Source: Ilyomonas sp965277535 (lineage in GTDB: Bacteria > Bacteroidota > Bacteroidia > Chitinophagales > Chitinophagaceae). Taken from it: 64,000 nt of DNA. Each line of letters begins with the position of its first letter. Position 1 is the first letter of the stretch. Positions 1-9,365 of the stretch are shown here, piece by piece. The notes below the pieces were generated by a model. That model had not been told where the DNA came from, did not search any database, and worked only from the letters and a program-made list of their open reading frames with translations. A program made the position numbers and the translations under genes. The DNA is taken from NCBI GenBank assembly GCA_965277535.1, contig OZ255825.1, forward strand, positions 1,612,001 to 1,676,000. Reading direction: 5' to 3'.

Positions 1-154
1 ACTGGTCGCTTACCTGTTGCAGCTTTGTATCGGCATCTTTGTATTCGGGCATTTTATCCAGAATGTATTTGGTGTCAATCACAGCATAACGCTGTGCCGA
101 AACGCCGCCTGCCAACAGCATAGCAACAATACAAAACAGAAGTATTTTTTTCAT
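1..154 (-). CDS. OmpH/Skp-family periplasmic chaperone (partial, 3' end outside window)
   Basis: Only the first 51 codons are in the window. The ATG is at 154-152, followed by a signal peptide (MKKILLFCIVAMLLAGGVSAQ) and then a mature start RYAVIDTKYILDKMPEYKDA, which matches the N-terminus of the OmpH/Skp family (a hydrophobic strand with ID and then a helix beginning with a Pro-Glu-Tyr). Skp-type proteins hold unfolded outer-membrane proteins in the periplasm for the BAM complex. It lies 83 nt downstream of bamA on the same strand, the usual Bacteroidota order, so the two are probably co-transcribed. The family call is firm from N-terminus and context; the rest of the protein cannot be seen. 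Confidence 0.85.
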   Translation of the reverse strand, partial: MKKILLFCIVAMLLAGGVSAQRYAVIDTKYILDKMPEYKDADTKLQQVSDQ

Positions 155-237
155 GAATAATTTGTTTGTTCCGCAAGGTAAGACTTTGCTTTTTTCGCTT
201 CTCTATTGCTATGCGTTTTACCTTTTTCTTTTCAAAA

Positions 238-3036
238 TTAATCCGGCTCGTAGCCCAGCATAAATGTAAAGCGGCCCATATCTTTCAGCGTTGCGCCGGG
301 ATAATAACGGTCGAGACCAACACCATAATCAAAGCCCAGCAATCCAAACATCGGCAAATAAAAACGCAAGCCCACGCCCACCGATCGTCTTAACTGGAAA
401 GGATTATAGGTCTTCATATTGTACCATCCGTTGGCAGCTTCAAAAAAGGTTTCGGCAAAAATGGTACTGCTTTGTGCAAGTGTTAGCGGATAGCGCAGTT
501 CCAATGTATATTTATTGAAGATGGTAAAATACTGCGGAGCCGATTGCTGATCGGGATTCACTTTCGGGTCGGAGCTGCTGTACACCGGATAGCCGCGTTG
601 CGAAATAATATCATAGCCCAACAACGCATAGCTATTGCTTAAACCAGCATCACCCACCTGGAACCGCTCGAACGGTGAAACATTCAACTGAGGATTGTAT
701 CTTCCTATTAATCCGTATTTTACTGATGCTTTTAAAACAAACGACTTTTTATCAGCGCCGAGCGGTTTGCCCAACGGAACATACCATTCATCGGTAAAGC
801 GCCACTTATAATACTCAATAAGCTTGTAAGGATTTTGGTCATTCACAATGCTTGGATTGATGTACGACCAGGGTGGCGTTACCTGCAGGCTCAACAAAAA
901 GTTAGAACCGCCAGTTGGGAAAATAGGCGTATTGGTTGACGTGCGTTGCAAAGAAAAGCGCAGGTTCAGGTTGTTGGAAAAACCGTTACGCAACAATTCA
1001 CCATCTTTCAAAGTAAGGTTTCTATCCAGCGCATAATTGTGAAGATCGTATCGTGCATAGTTAAGCGTTGTAGTGAAAGTAAAATAATCATCGGGCCACT
1101 TTAACTGCTTGCCAATGCCAATGGATGCGCCGGTGGTGCGGAAGTAAGATGTATCGGAGTTTCTTTCGTACCTGCCGGTTAAATAATTATAACCGTTCGA
1201 GTATTTGGTATCGTAAAAAGCAACTGTAAGCGAGTTTCTTTTTTTACCACCCAGCCAGGGCTCGGTAAACGAAACATTGTAGCTGCGGTAGGCCTTGCCA
1301 TTGCTTTGGAAACGCACACTTAATTTTTGGCCGTCGCCAACAGGCAAAGGATCCCAGGCTTCTTTATGAAAAATATTTCTTACCGAAAAGTTGTTGAACG
1401 AAACGCCCAGCGTTCCTGTTAAGCCAATGCCACCGCCAAAGCCGGCACTCAACTCCAGCTGGTCGCTCGATTTTTCTTCTACTTCCCAGGTTACATCCAC
1501 TGTTCCATCTTCAGGGTTGGGAACAATATTGGGGTTTATTTTTTCCTGGTTAAAAAAGCCCAGTGCCGCTATTTCGCGGGTAGAACGGATGACATCCTGA
1601 CGGCTGAATTTTTCGCCCGGCAAGGTTCTCAGTTCCCGCCGAATCACATACTCTTTTGTTTTTTCATTACCTGTAATGCGAACCACTTTCCAGGTTGCCT
1701 GCGAGCCTTCTCTTAGTTTGATGTTAAAATCAATGGTATCGTTGTACACAGCGGTTTCGGTTACTTCGGTTTGAAAGAAAAGATAACCATCATCCATGTA
1801 CAAACCACTGATATCACCGCCTTCGGGCGATACGTTTTTACCCAATTTTTTATTCAATAAATCGAGGTTATAAATATCACCTTTTTTAATTGCCATTATC
1901 GCTGTAAGCAACGAATCAGGATACTTGGTGTTGCCGCTCCATGTAATGTTTCCAAAATAATATTTATGCCCTTCTGATACTTTGAAACCAATGTCCATGT
2001 TGCCTTTGCTATTGTACGAAATAGGTGTGCTAAGCAACACGGCATCGCGGTAACCAAGTGAGTTGTAATAATCAATTAACTTGTCTTTGTCTTCTCCAAA
2101 CTTTTTATCGTTAAACTTTCCCGGCGTAAAAAAATTAGGGCGGAAATAAGGACGCAACACCCGCAAAGTTTGTGTAGGCATTAAAAAGCCTTTGTCGTGA
2201 AGATAATCGTGGAACGTATACACTTTAGGATTCAGAATACTGGAATCGGTAGGCGGATACAAAGTAAGCCTTCCTGCTTCTTTTGTGCCTTTCAATTGCT
2301 TTTTTAGCTTCGTATCAGTAATGGTGTTATCAATGAAATAAACATCACTGATTTTTACCTTGTTGCCTTTATCAATCACAAACGTAAGTACCTCTGAATT
2401 GGACAACGATGAATCTTGTTTGGTCTTGATGCTAACATTCACTCCACGATAGCCTTTCTCTGCATAAAATTTATTTATGGCATCAATTGCTGTGCGCCGC
2501 ATGTTTTCGGTTATCACCCTGCCTTTTACCAACCCGCTTTTCTTGGTTAAATCATCGGTTTCGCCTTTCTTAATTCCTTCAAATTTAAAATTGGAAAGAC
2601 GGGGGCGTTCCTGCACCGCAATTTCAATGTCAATCTTATCACCCACCAAACGGGTAATGTAAATTTCAACATCGCTGAAATAATTCTGCGACCATAATTT
2701 TTGTATGGCTTTGGCAAAATTATCTCCTCCTGGTATAACTACTTCTTCACCAACCGTAAGGGTTGAAATAGATTGCAGCAAAGCCTGATCGAAGTAGCGG
2801 TTTCCGGTAACGGTAATGCTCGCTATTTTATACTTTTTAGGTGTCCGCTGGTTGTAAATATTGGCTAAATCGGCTGATACCGAAGTCGGTTGCTCGCTGG
2901 TATCGGCAAGCGGGTTCAGCGTAGTATCGGTGTTATGAGTATTGCCTGAAAGCGGTATTTGCTGTGCATTTGCACAATGAGCCATAACCACAGACAATAA
3001 TAAAATGAGAACTAAAATTCTGAACACGTGGCGCAT
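238..3036 (-). CDS. bamA: Outer membrane protein assembly factor BamA
   Basis: The 932-residue protein starts with a signal peptide ending near ANAQ (residue 25). Tandem POTRA repeats follow, roughly residues 50-470, seen as repeated patterns such as ITVTGNRYFD, GLVKGRVITENM and IRRELRTLPGEKFSRQDVIRS. A 16-strand barrel of the Omp85/bacterial surface antigen family occupies about 530-932, ending in FMLGYEPD. BamA is the core insertase that folds beta-barrel proteins into the outer membrane. The length is typical for Bacteroidota BamA, which is longer than the E. coli protein. The next gene downstream is an OmpH/Skp chaperone, which supplies clients to BAM. No exact TAnnTTTG box was found upstream on this strand. 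Confidence 0.95.
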   Translation of the reverse strand: MRHVFRILVLILLLSVVMAHCANAQQIPLSGNTHNTDTTLNPLADTSEQPTSVSADLANIYNQRTPKKYKIASITVTGNRYFDQALLQSISTLTVGEEVVIPGGDNFAKAIQKLWSQNYFSDVEIYITRLVGDKIDIEIAVQERPRLSNFKFEGIKKGETDDLTKKSGLVKGRVITENMRRTAIDAINKFYAEKGYRGVNVSIKTKQDSSLSNSEVLTFVIDKGNKVKISDVYFIDNTITDTKLKKQLKGTKEAGRLTLYPPTDSSILNPKVYTFHDYLHDKGFLMPTQTLRVLRPYFRPNFFTPGKFNDKKFGEDKDKLIDYYNSLGYRDAVLLSTPISYNSKGNMDIGFKVSEGHKYYFGNITWSGNTKYPDSLLTAIMAIKKGDIYNLDLLNKKLGKNVSPEGGDISGLYMDDGYLFFQTEVTETAVYNDTIDFNIKLREGSQATWKVVRITGNEKTKEYVIRRELRTLPGEKFSRQDVIRSTREIAALGFFNQEKINPNIVPNPEDGTVDVTWEVEEKSSDQLELSAGFGGGIGLTGTLGVSFNNFSVRNIFHKEAWDPLPVGDGQKLSVRFQSNGKAYRSYNVSFTEPWLGGKKRNSLTVAFYDTKYSNGYNYLTGRYERNSDTSYFRTTGASIGIGKQLKWPDDYFTFTTTLNYARYDLHNYALDRNLTLKDGELLRNGFSNNLNLRFSLQRTSTNTPIFPTGGSNFLLSLQVTPPWSYINPSIVNDQNPYKLIEYYKWRFTDEWYVPLGKPLGADKKSFVLKASVKYGLIGRYNPQLNVSPFERFQVGDAGLSNSYALLGYDIISQRGYPVYSSSDPKVNPDQQSAPQYFTIFNKYTLELRYPLTLAQSSTIFAETFFEAANGWYNMKTYNPFQLRRSVGVGLRFYLPMFGLLGFDYGVGLDRYYPGATLKDMGRFTFMLGYEPD

Positions 3037-3349
3037 CCCGCTGTAGGTTTATTTATTGTTTGATACCTATTGAAACCAAATTGATTTGCACAAGCAGTTT
3101 CAGGCAAGGGCGGCAAATTAGACAGGCGAATGAAAACTGTTTGTTAAACTGAATTGTTGCTCCAAAAGCTATGTTGGATTAACAAAATGAATAGACGAAT
3201 GCTTGTGTTTGCGTGTGCAATGCAACCGTTTTTAAAACGATAAAGCTTCGTTTGGTTTTGCCTAAAAAACAAAAGGCAATGTCATCATAACATATCGTTG
3301 TGAACTCCGTTGAAGAACTTTTTTATCTTTCCTTAAATTTTTTGAACTT
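3037..3349. other. Divergent intergenic region bamA / thioredoxin gene
   Basis: This 313-nt gap lies between two divergently transcribed genes and should hold promoters for both. On the plus strand a -7-like box TATCTTTC is listed separately. A short inverted repeat (TTGCCT at 3258-3263 and AGGCAA at 3274-3279) flanks an A-rich loop. I see no further gene or RNA here. Confidence 0.5.
3324..3331 (+). promoter_or_regulatory. Possible -7 promoter box for the thioredoxin-family gene
   Basis: TATCTTTC matches 7 of 8 positions of the Bacteroidota -7 consensus TAnnTTTG and ends 18 nt before the ATG at 3350. No convincing -33 TTTG was seen at the expected spacing. Confidence 0.4.
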
Positions 3350-4630
3350 ATGAAACATCTTTTTGTACTGATTGCAAGCTGGTTACCTCTGGCCCTTTTT
3401 GCACAAGTGCACGCAACCAAAACAACTTCACAAAACGATAGCAGCATTCATTTTCAACATGGGCTTACCTGGCAACAAATTGGGGCAAAAGCAAAAGCGG
3501 AACACAAATACATTTTTATGGATTGCTTTACTACTTGGTGCGGACCGTGTAAATACATGAGCAAAACTATTTTTCCTCAACCCGCAGTTGGCGATGCCGT
3601 AAACAGCCATTTCATTTCTGTAAAAATGCAGTTAGATACATCAACTGCAGACAACGAGGAAGTGAAAAATATGTATTCGTTAGCACATGCTATTGCCACC
3701 AATTACAAAGTGAATGTATATCCAACCTATTTGTTTTTTGATGAGAATGCAAAGCTGGTGCATCGTGCTGTTGGCTCATCGGAAGCTGATGCTTTTATTG
3801 CAAAAACAAAAGAAGCGCTCAACCCCGAAACACAGTATTATACATTACTTGAGAAATACGAAAAAGGTAAAAAAGATTCCGGCTTTTTGCACCGGCTTAC
3901 GACCGCAGCTCTGGGAGCTTACGACATGCAAAATGCTAACAAAGTGGCTAACGATTACATAGCCACGCAGCCCGATTTATATACAAAAGAAAATCTTTCT
4001 TTATTAAAAGATGTTACACAAAATAGCAGTGATAAAGGCTTTCAGGTTATGCTTTCTAATGCCGGCAAAGTAGATGCAGTAATGGGTAAAGGAACGGCTG
4101 ATGCTGTGGTGCAAAACATCATTATGCAGGAAGACGTGTATCCCATTTTATTTCCTAAAAAAGTAGCTTCTCCCAAAGACCTTGTTGAACCAAACTGGAG
4201 CGATGTTGACAAAGCGGTTGAAACAAAATACCCGGCGCAGGCGGCTTCTGTTTCAGCTTACTCAAAAGTGTTGTTTTACATGTACAAACAGGACTGGGAT
4301 AAGTTTGGACCGGCTGTAGTAACTTACATGAAATCGTATGGCGAGAATGCGGGCAATGAACAATTGAATCAGTTTGCATGGACAGTGTTTCAAAATTGCA
4401 ACGATGAAACCTGTTTGCAAAATGCGCTGGAATGGAGCAAGCGTTCGTTTGAGAAAGATCAAACGCCAGGCTTTATGGATACTTATGCCAATATTTTATA
4501 TCGCTTAGGTAAAAAAGACGAAGCTTTGCAATGGGAACAAAAAGCAATGGATACAGCAACCGAAGGTGAGAAAGCAGGTTATCAGGAAGTGATTGATAAA
4601 ATGAAAAGAGGTGATAAAACCTGGAATTAA
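3350..4630 (+). CDS. Periplasmic thioredoxin-fold protein with helical C-terminal region
   Basis: The 426-residue product has a signal peptide (cleavage near LFAQVHA, residue 22). A thioredoxin-like domain covers about residues 40-150: the redox motif WCGPCK has its cysteines at 64 and 67, and the cis-proline loop VYP is at 123-125. The remaining roughly 270 residues are helical with alternating small and aromatic positions, resembling TPR-type repeats near the end (ALEWSKRSFEKDQ, LGKKDEALQWEQKAMD). The domain probably acts as a thiol-disulfide reductase or chaperone in the periplasm. The fused helical part suggests a protein partner, but none is identifiable. A strong bidirectional terminator follows at 4710-4751, so the gene appears monocistronic. 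Confidence 0.8.
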   Translation: MKHLFVLIASWLPLALFAQVHATKTTSQNDSSIHFQHGLTWQQIGAKAKAEHKYIFMDCFTTWCGPCKYMSKTIFPQPAVGDAVNSHFISVKMQLDTSTADNEEVKNMYSLAHAIATNYKVNVYPTYLFFDENAKLVHRAVGSSEADAFIAKTKEALNPETQYYTLLEKYEKGKKDSGFLHRLTTAALGAYDMQNANKVANDYIATQPDLYTKENLSLLKDVTQNSSDKGFQVMLSNAGKVDAVMGKGTADAVVQNIIMQEDVYPILFPKKVASPKDLVEPNWSDVDKAVETKYPAQAASVSAYSKVLFYMYKQDWDKFGPAVVTYMKSYGENAGNEQLNQFAWTVFQNCNDETCLQNALEWSKRSFEKDQTPGFMDTYANILYRLGKKDEALQWEQKAMDTATEGEKAGYQEVIDKMKRGDKTWN

Positions 4631-4709
4631 AGAGTTCAAGATTCAAGGAACAAAAAGTAAAGGACAAGACACAAGACTACCAGTAAAGAGTTTGAATAAA
4701 TTATAGGCA

Positions 4710-4751
4710 AAAACAAAAGCGGTCCTGATGTGTCGGGACCGCTTTTGTTTT
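4710..4751 (+). terminator. Rho-independent terminator after thioredoxin-family gene (bidirectional)
   Basis: A perfect 16-bp inverted repeat (arms 4710-4725 and 4736-4751, loop of 10) has a GCGGTCC core and A/T flanks that give a T-tract on either strand. It lies between two convergent genes. Confidence 0.85.
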
Positions 4752-4808
4752 ATTTATTTTTCTTCGGAAACTCATAGCTCATAGCTTAAAGCTCACAGCT
4801 AATAAAAG

Positions 4809-6137
4809 CTACGGATTTACAACATAATTTACATTATTAGTGATGTTGCTGAACAGTTGCGTTTGCTGCATAAAAGCAACCTGATTGAACACCAGATTTT
4901 TACTTCCGCTTGCCGCTTGTATGCGTACCGCCGAAGTGGAAGAATACAATTTGGTTTTGTTCATAGTTACGTTTTGTACAATGCCTGTACCGCCATAATA
5001 TCCAAATGTAAAGGCGCTGCTGTTGCCTGTGGCTGCCCGTGTATCCAACGTACCGCCGGTAATGGTTACATTGCTTAAAATTAAACCATTCCACGAACCC
5101 AATGCCAATGCACTGCTATTGGTTGCACCACTGGCAATATTGGGATATAAAATATTGATATTGCTTGCATTTTGGGCCGTTACCGAACCGGTTGAAATGG
5201 CCATCAAGCCACGTGCTACAACAGGATGATCAACGATAAGATTACTGCCAAACAATTCAAATCCTGAGCGCTGGCTGCCTACGCCGCCCGTCATAGTGCA
5301 ATAATAAAAAGTAGCGTTTGTAAAATAGCCCGAAATACCATTGTTGCCTTTGTTGGTATTATCAGTAAAACTACCGTTAGCAATATATACGCTGTCAACA
5401 TTGGCAGCCGCACTTTCAATAGCAAACTGGCTTCCTTCATACCCATTGGTTACCGGCGATAAAATTTGCACGTTATGGCTGGCAACCGACTGAAACTGTA
5501 TAGCTGGTGAAGATGAATTTTGCTGTCCCCAATGTTGCAGTTTGGGTTTGCTGATGACAATATTATCAACGCCGCGGCATTCAATAGCTGTGCGGCCTGT
5601 GCTATTGGAAACAATATTCAGCAATTTTATGTTTCTACACAACGATCCGGTATAACCTTTTACTTGTATCGCGCCATAATCTTTTGCATTGTTTACCGTT
5701 ACGCCATTAATGGTAATATTGTAACAACCGTCGTCCATTTTTATACATTCCAACTGGCTGCCGCTGCTATTGTTTGCCTGGTTGGCATCTATCGTTCCGC
5801 CTTGGATGAACACATCATGCGTTCCGGAAGGTAAATATAGTACTGCTTGCTTTGTAACAGAAGGATTCAGCAGCATAGTAAAACCGCTTTGCATAATGAT
5901 GGTGTCATAAGAATGCACCGTAAGCTGGCCCGTAAGATACGTGCCAGTTGCATTTAAAGGTTTCGTGTTTTTACTGTCTATCAACGATTGCAGCATGACA
6001 GTGTTATCTATTGTGCCATCTGGCACTAACGTGAGCGATTTGAATTTAGTGGTTTTTGCTTTTCGCATGTCATCAACAAAATCCTGCTTTTGGCTACACG
6101 AACCAAATAGAGCAGCCATTAACGCAACAACGATCAT
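4809..6137 (-). CDS. Right-handed beta-helix lipoprotein
   Basis: An open frame begins at 6185, but the ATG at 6137 directly precedes a lipoprotein signal, MIVVALMAALFGSC, so I place the start there (442 residues). The mature protein has a long series of short beta-rich repeats with Asn/Gly turns (for example GVTVNNAKDYGAIQVKG, NILYPNIASGATNSS), typical of right-handed parallel beta-helix proteins such as pectate-lyase-like or polysaccharide-binding families. No catalytic residues can be assigned. It would be anchored to a membrane lipid facing the periplasm or cell surface. It ends convergently with the thioredoxin gene and shares its terminator. A polysaccharide-related role is inferred from fold only. 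Confidence 0.65.
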   Translation of the reverse strand: MIVVALMAALFGSCSQKQDFVDDMRKAKTTKFKSLTLVPDGTIDNTVMLQSLIDSKNTKPLNATGTYLTGQLTVHSYDTIIMQSGFTMLLNPSVTKQAVLYLPSGTHDVFIQGGTIDANQANNSSGSQLECIKMDDGCYNITINGVTVNNAKDYGAIQVKGYTGSLCRNIKLLNIVSNSTGRTAIECRGVDNIVISKPKLQHWGQQNSSSPAIQFQSVASHNVQILSPVTNGYEGSQFAIESAAANVDSVYIANGSFTDNTNKGNNGISGYFTNATFYYCTMTGGVGSQRSGFELFGSNLIVDHPVVARGLMAISTGSVTAQNASNINILYPNIASGATNSSALALGSWNGLILSNVTITGGTLDTRAATGNSSAFTFGYYGGTGIVQNVTMNKTKLYSSTSAVRIQAASGSKNLVFNQVAFMQQTQLFSNITNNVNYVVNP

Positions 6138-6545
6138 GTGTTTAGTTTTTGTTATCAGATTTAAAGAAATGGAGAAATTTGTCATGGTGTTTGAAAGTTT
6201 TAGTAATGTTTTGGTAAAAGATGGCTGCTTTTGTTTTTTAGTATGAATGAGAAATATTCATTCAAGAAACGCTGAATAAAATTGTTGTGTTTTGTAATTG
6301 AATTAAAAATGGCTTATAAGTGGCTTTCAAATCGGCGCCACTTTAATTCATTTTTAATGCTTCAGTTCGGTTTGGCAATTGCAGTTGTATTGTAAAAAAT
6401 TTTGCCGCAATTGGCAAAAACCATGCTGAAAAACGAAATGAAAACTACAACCCATCACTTTTGTTTTTACCGTTATTTTAGTGATTCTGATTCCTCATTT
6501 CAACAACCGTAAACTTTGCTATAAGTTCGTAGCCAAATTAATGAT
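6138..6545. other. Divergent intergenic region beta-helix lipoprotein / kdsA
   Basis: This 408-nt gap between divergent genes is A+T-rich and has no gene-like frame. Upstream of kdsA there is a TAAACTTTGC sequence, which has the right letters for a -7 box but one extra spacer base, so I do not call it. Nothing else is recognisable. Confidence 0.4.
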
Positions 6546-7382
6546 ATGATTCCTTCTTTTTTGGTTGATGCTTTTGCAAATCAATCTTACAATAGCGATA
6601 ACTTTTTTCTCATTGCCGGCCCTTGTGTTGTAGAAAGTGAAGATTTGGTAATGGAGATTGCCGAAAAAATTTCGGGCATTTGTAAACGCCTTGCGATTCC
6701 CTATGTTTTTAAGGCCAGCTATCGCAAAGCCAACCGCACAAGCGCTAACTCTTTCACGGGCATCGGCGATGAAGCTGCACTCGACATTGTAAAGAAAGCA
6801 GGCAACGCTTTCGGTGTGCCCACCACATCTGACATTCATGCTCACGATGAAGCTGCTGTTGCGGCTCAGTATATAGATATTCTGCAAATTCCTGCTTTCT
6901 TATGCCGGCAAACCGATCTACTGGTGGCTGCTGCCGAAACAGGCAAAATTGTAAACGTAAAAAAAGGTCAGTTTGTAAGCGGCGAAGCCATGAAGTTTGC
7001 CGTTGATAAAATCAGAAAAGCGGGCAATGATAAAGTGATTCTCACTGAACGCGGTAATAGTTTTGGCTATCAGGATTTGGTGGTTGATTACCGCAACATT
7101 CCGGCAATGCAGCAACACAACGTGCCTGTTGTAATGGATTGTACACACAGCCTGCAACAACCCAACCAAGTGAGCGGCGTAACCGGCGGCAACCCGCAAA
7201 TGATTGGCACCATTGCCAAAGCCGCTATTGCAACAGGTGCCGATGGTTTGTTTATTGAAACGCATCCCAATCCTGCCTGCGCATTGAGCGATGGTGCGAA
7301 CATGCTGAATCTTTCTTTGCTGGAAGGTTTATTGGAGCAGTTAGTGAAATTAAGGAAAGCGGTTGCGGAGATTGGGAAGTGA
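6546..7382 (+). CDS. kdsA: 3-deoxy-8-phosphooctulonate synthase (Kdo-8-P synthase)
   Basis: KdsA condenses phosphoenolpyruvate with arabinose-5-phosphate to give Kdo-8-phosphate, committing carbon to the inner core of lipopolysaccharide in the cytoplasm. The 278-residue protein has the family signatures IAGPCVVES near residues 23-31, KASYRKANRTS near 56-66, SDIHAHDEA, LCRQTDLL and the C-terminal DGLFIETHPNPACALSDGANML. Length is normal. It stands alone on the plus strand between the beta-helix lipoprotein gene and the convergent rplQ, with which it shares a terminator. The identification is secure. Confidence 0.96.
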   Translation: MIPSFLVDAFANQSYNSDNFFLIAGPCVVESEDLVMEIAEKISGICKRLAIPYVFKASYRKANRTSANSFTGIGDEAALDIVKKAGNAFGVPTTSDIHAHDEAAVAAQYIDILQIPAFLCRQTDLLVAAAETGKIVNVKKGQFVSGEAMKFAVDKIRKAGNDKVILTERGNSFGYQDLVVDYRNIPAMQQHNVPVVMDCTHSLQQPNQVSGVTGGNPQMIGTIAKAAIATGADGLFIETHPNPACALSDGANMLNLSLLEGLLEQLVKLRKAVAEIGK

Positions 7383-7399
7383 TAATTATAAATAAAACA

Positions 7400-7438
7400 A
7401 AAAAGAGGCAAAACCAAAGTTTGGTTTTGCCTCTTTTT
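7400..7438 (+). terminator. Bidirectional terminator kdsA / rplQ
   Basis: A perfect 18-bp inverted repeat (arms 7400-7417 and 7421-7438) with core AGAGGCAAAACC and T-tracts on both strands lies between the convergent kdsA and rplQ stops. It contains the GCAAAACCAAA word that recurs across the window. Confidence 0.88.
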
Positions 7439-7458
7439 ATTTCAAGAATAAATAAAGC

Positions 7459-8025
7459 CTATTCCGATGTCTTTTCTTCTGTTGGCGCTACATCTGTAGT
7501 TGGCTCGCCGCTTGGGGTTTCGTTTGTTACCATTGGCGATTCAGTGGTAGGCTGTTGTTGTATAGCAGGTGCATTGGCGCCTTTGCCACTACGACCACGG
7601 CGCGTTCTGCGTGCTGGTTCGGCAGCTTGTTGTGCACCCTTACCATAAATTTCATTGAAATCAACCAATTCAATCATCGCTTTCTCTGCGTTATCACCAA
7701 CGCGGATACCCAATTTGATAATGCGCGTATAACCGCCGGGACGGCTTGCAATTTTTGGTCCTACAACAGTGAACAATTCCTTTACCGCTTTTTTATCCTG
7801 CAGGTAAGAAAACACCACCCTGTGCTGATGGCTGATAACGGCTTCGTTGTCGGCTTTTTTTGTTTTGGTAAGTAATGGTTCAATGTAAGTACGCAACACT
7901 TTTGCTTTTGCCAATGTGGTTACAATACGCTTGTGAACAATTAATTGACTACCAAGGTTGGCAAGCAGCGCATCTCTGTGCGCTTTCTTTCTGCCGAGGT
8001 TGTTGATTTTGTCTCCGTGACGCAT
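7459..8025 (-). CDS. rplQ: Large-subunit ribosomal protein L17 with extended C-terminus
   Basis: The first 120 residues are canonical L17 (MRHGDKINNLGRKKAHRDAL, then GYTRIIKLGIRVGDNAEKAMIELVDFN). They are followed by an approximately 65-residue tail that is first Ala/Arg-rich (AARRTRRGRSGKG-like) and then Pro/Thr/Glu-rich. Such low-complexity tails on L17 are common in Bacteroidota and absent from E. coli. L17 binds 23S rRNA near the tunnel exit. It is the last gene of the infA-rpmJ-rpsM-rpsK-rpsD-rpoA-rplQ cluster, and its transcript should end at the 7400-7438 hairpin. Confidence 0.96.
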   Translation of the reverse strand: MRHGDKINNLGRKKAHRDALLANLGSQLIVHKRIVTTLAKAKVLRTYIEPLLTKTKKADNEAVISHQHRVVFSYLQDKKAVKELFTVVGPKIASRPGGYTRIIKLGIRVGDNAEKAMIELVDFNEIYGKGAQQAAEPARRTRRGRSGKGANAPAIQQQPTTESPMVTNETPSGEPTTDVAPTEEKTSE

Positions 8026-8174
8026 GACGTTTTAATTTGAAAATGGAGCCATTTGAGTGCTTGAAAAGTAATGTTCAAACTTTAAATCTCTCCGGTTAAT
8101 AATATTCCCTGCACCGTGTCAAGGATTTGCAGGAAACGCTTTTGCTTTTGCAAAAGCTATTGTTTAAAAAACAA

Positions 8175-8209
8175 AAGTGGTAAGTAATAAAAGCTATTAC
8201 TTACCACTT
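8175..8209. repeat. Perfect 15-bp hairpin in the rpoA-rplQ gap
   Basis: Arms 8175-8189 and 8195-8209 (AAGTGGTAAGTAATA and its complement) enclose a 5-nt loop. It sits 13 nt beyond the rpoA stop and lacks a following T-tract on the transcribed strand, so it looks more like an RNA stem inside the operon than a terminator. Confidence 0.7.
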
Positions 8210-8221
8210 GTAACTTACCAA

Positions 8222-9223
8222 TTATTTATCAATATCGTCTAAGCCCATTTTGTGCAAATCCATACCGAACTGTAAGCCTCTTTCATGAAGCACCTGGTCA
8301 ATTTCGCTCAGTGATTTCTGACCAAAATTGCGGAACTTCATCAGGTCTTCCTGTTCGTATTGCACCAACTCGCTCAACGAGTTTATTTTTGCCGCTTTTA
8401 AGCAGTTGAACGCGCGAACCGAAAGATCCAAATCTTCCAGCGGCGTCTTCAACACTTTGCGAAGCTGAAGCACTTGTTCATCTACCACATCTTCTTTCTT
8501 ATCTTCTTTGGTATCGAAAGTAATGTTTTCGTCGGTGATGATCATTAAGTGCTGAATCAAAATACGCGATGCCTGTTTCACTGCATCTTCCGGGTTGATA
8601 GTACCGTCGGTAGAAACTTCAAGCAACAGCTTTTCATAGTCGGTGCGTTGCTCTACACGATAGTTTTCAACACCGTATTTTACATTCTTAATAGGAGTGT
8701 GAATCGAATCAATGGGAATGTATCCAAACACAGAATCTTTTACTTTGTTCTCTTCTGCCGGAACATAACCACGACCTTTGGCAATGGTTAATTCGATGTC
8801 TAATTTGGCAGAACCATCTAAGGTACAAATCACCAACTCAGGATTCATCAGGTCAAAGCTTTGCGTAGCTTCGGCAATGTTCGCTGCGGTAAATTCGGTT
8901 TTGTTGCGGATAGATAAAGAAAGTTTTTCACTCTGAATATCCCCATCGCCTCTCTTTTTGAAACGCACTTGCTTCAGATTCAGAATCATTTCTGTAACAT
9001 CTTCGGTTACGCCTTTGATAGTGGCAAACTCATGGTCAACACCTTCTATCTTAATGCCCACAATAGCGTAGCCTTCCAAAGAGCTCAATAATACTCTGCG
9101 CAAGGCATTGCCGACGGTTAAACCATAGCCAGGCTCAAGTGGGCGAAACTCAAACTGACCTTCAAAATCGGTAACTTTCTGCATTACGATTTTGTCTGGT
9201 TTCTGAAAATTTAATATTGCCAT
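8222..9223 (-). CDS. rpoA: DNA-directed RNA polymerase subunit alpha
   Basis: The 333-residue protein contains the alpha N-terminal dimerisation domain (FEFRPLEPGYGLTVGNALRRVLLSSLEGYA near residues 25-54) and the C-terminal helix-hairpin-helix domain (residues about 245-333, with FNCLKAAKINSLSEL and KFRNFGQKSLSEIDQVL). The dimer nucleates polymerase assembly, and the C-terminal domain contacts upstream DNA and activators. Length and order between rpsD and rplQ are standard. The gaps on each side are 142 and 196 nt, longer than usual in this operon, and carry short repeats. Confidence 0.97.
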   Translation of the reverse strand: MAILNFQKPDKIVMQKVTDFEGQFEFRPLEPGYGLTVGNALRRVLLSSLEGYAIVGIKIEGVDHEFATIKGVTEDVTEMILNLKQVRFKKRGDGDIQSEKLSLSIRNKTEFTAANIAEATQSFDLMNPELVICTLDGSAKLDIELTIAKGRGYVPAEENKVKDSVFGYIPIDSIHTPIKNVKYGVENYRVEQRTDYEKLLLEVSTDGTINPEDAVKQASRILIQHLMIITDENITFDTKEDKKEDVVDEQVLQLRKVLKTPLEDLDLSVRAFNCLKAAKINSLSELVQYEQEDLMKFRNFGQKSLSEIDQVLHERGLQFGMDLHKMGLDDIDK

Positions 9224-9333
9224 AATAACTTGTGTAAGGACGCCCTAAATCCCTAAAGGGACTTTCAGACGATTATAATTTAAGAACTTAATTTCTTTGC
9301 AAGAATTTTATACAGTAAACCATTTTGCATTCT

Positions 9334-9346
9334 CCGCCTGAGGCGG
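9334..9346. repeat. CCGCCTGAGGCGG palindrome in rpsD-rpoA gap
   Basis: A perfect palindrome with a 3-nt centre (CCGCC-TGA-GGCGG) lies between rpsD and rpoA. The same core, CGCCTGAGGCG, recurs at about 10562 in the rpsM-rpsK gap, which marks it as a dispersed repeat rather than a local regulatory site. Confidence 0.6.
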
Positions 9347-9365
9347 CTGGGAGCTTACCTTACTC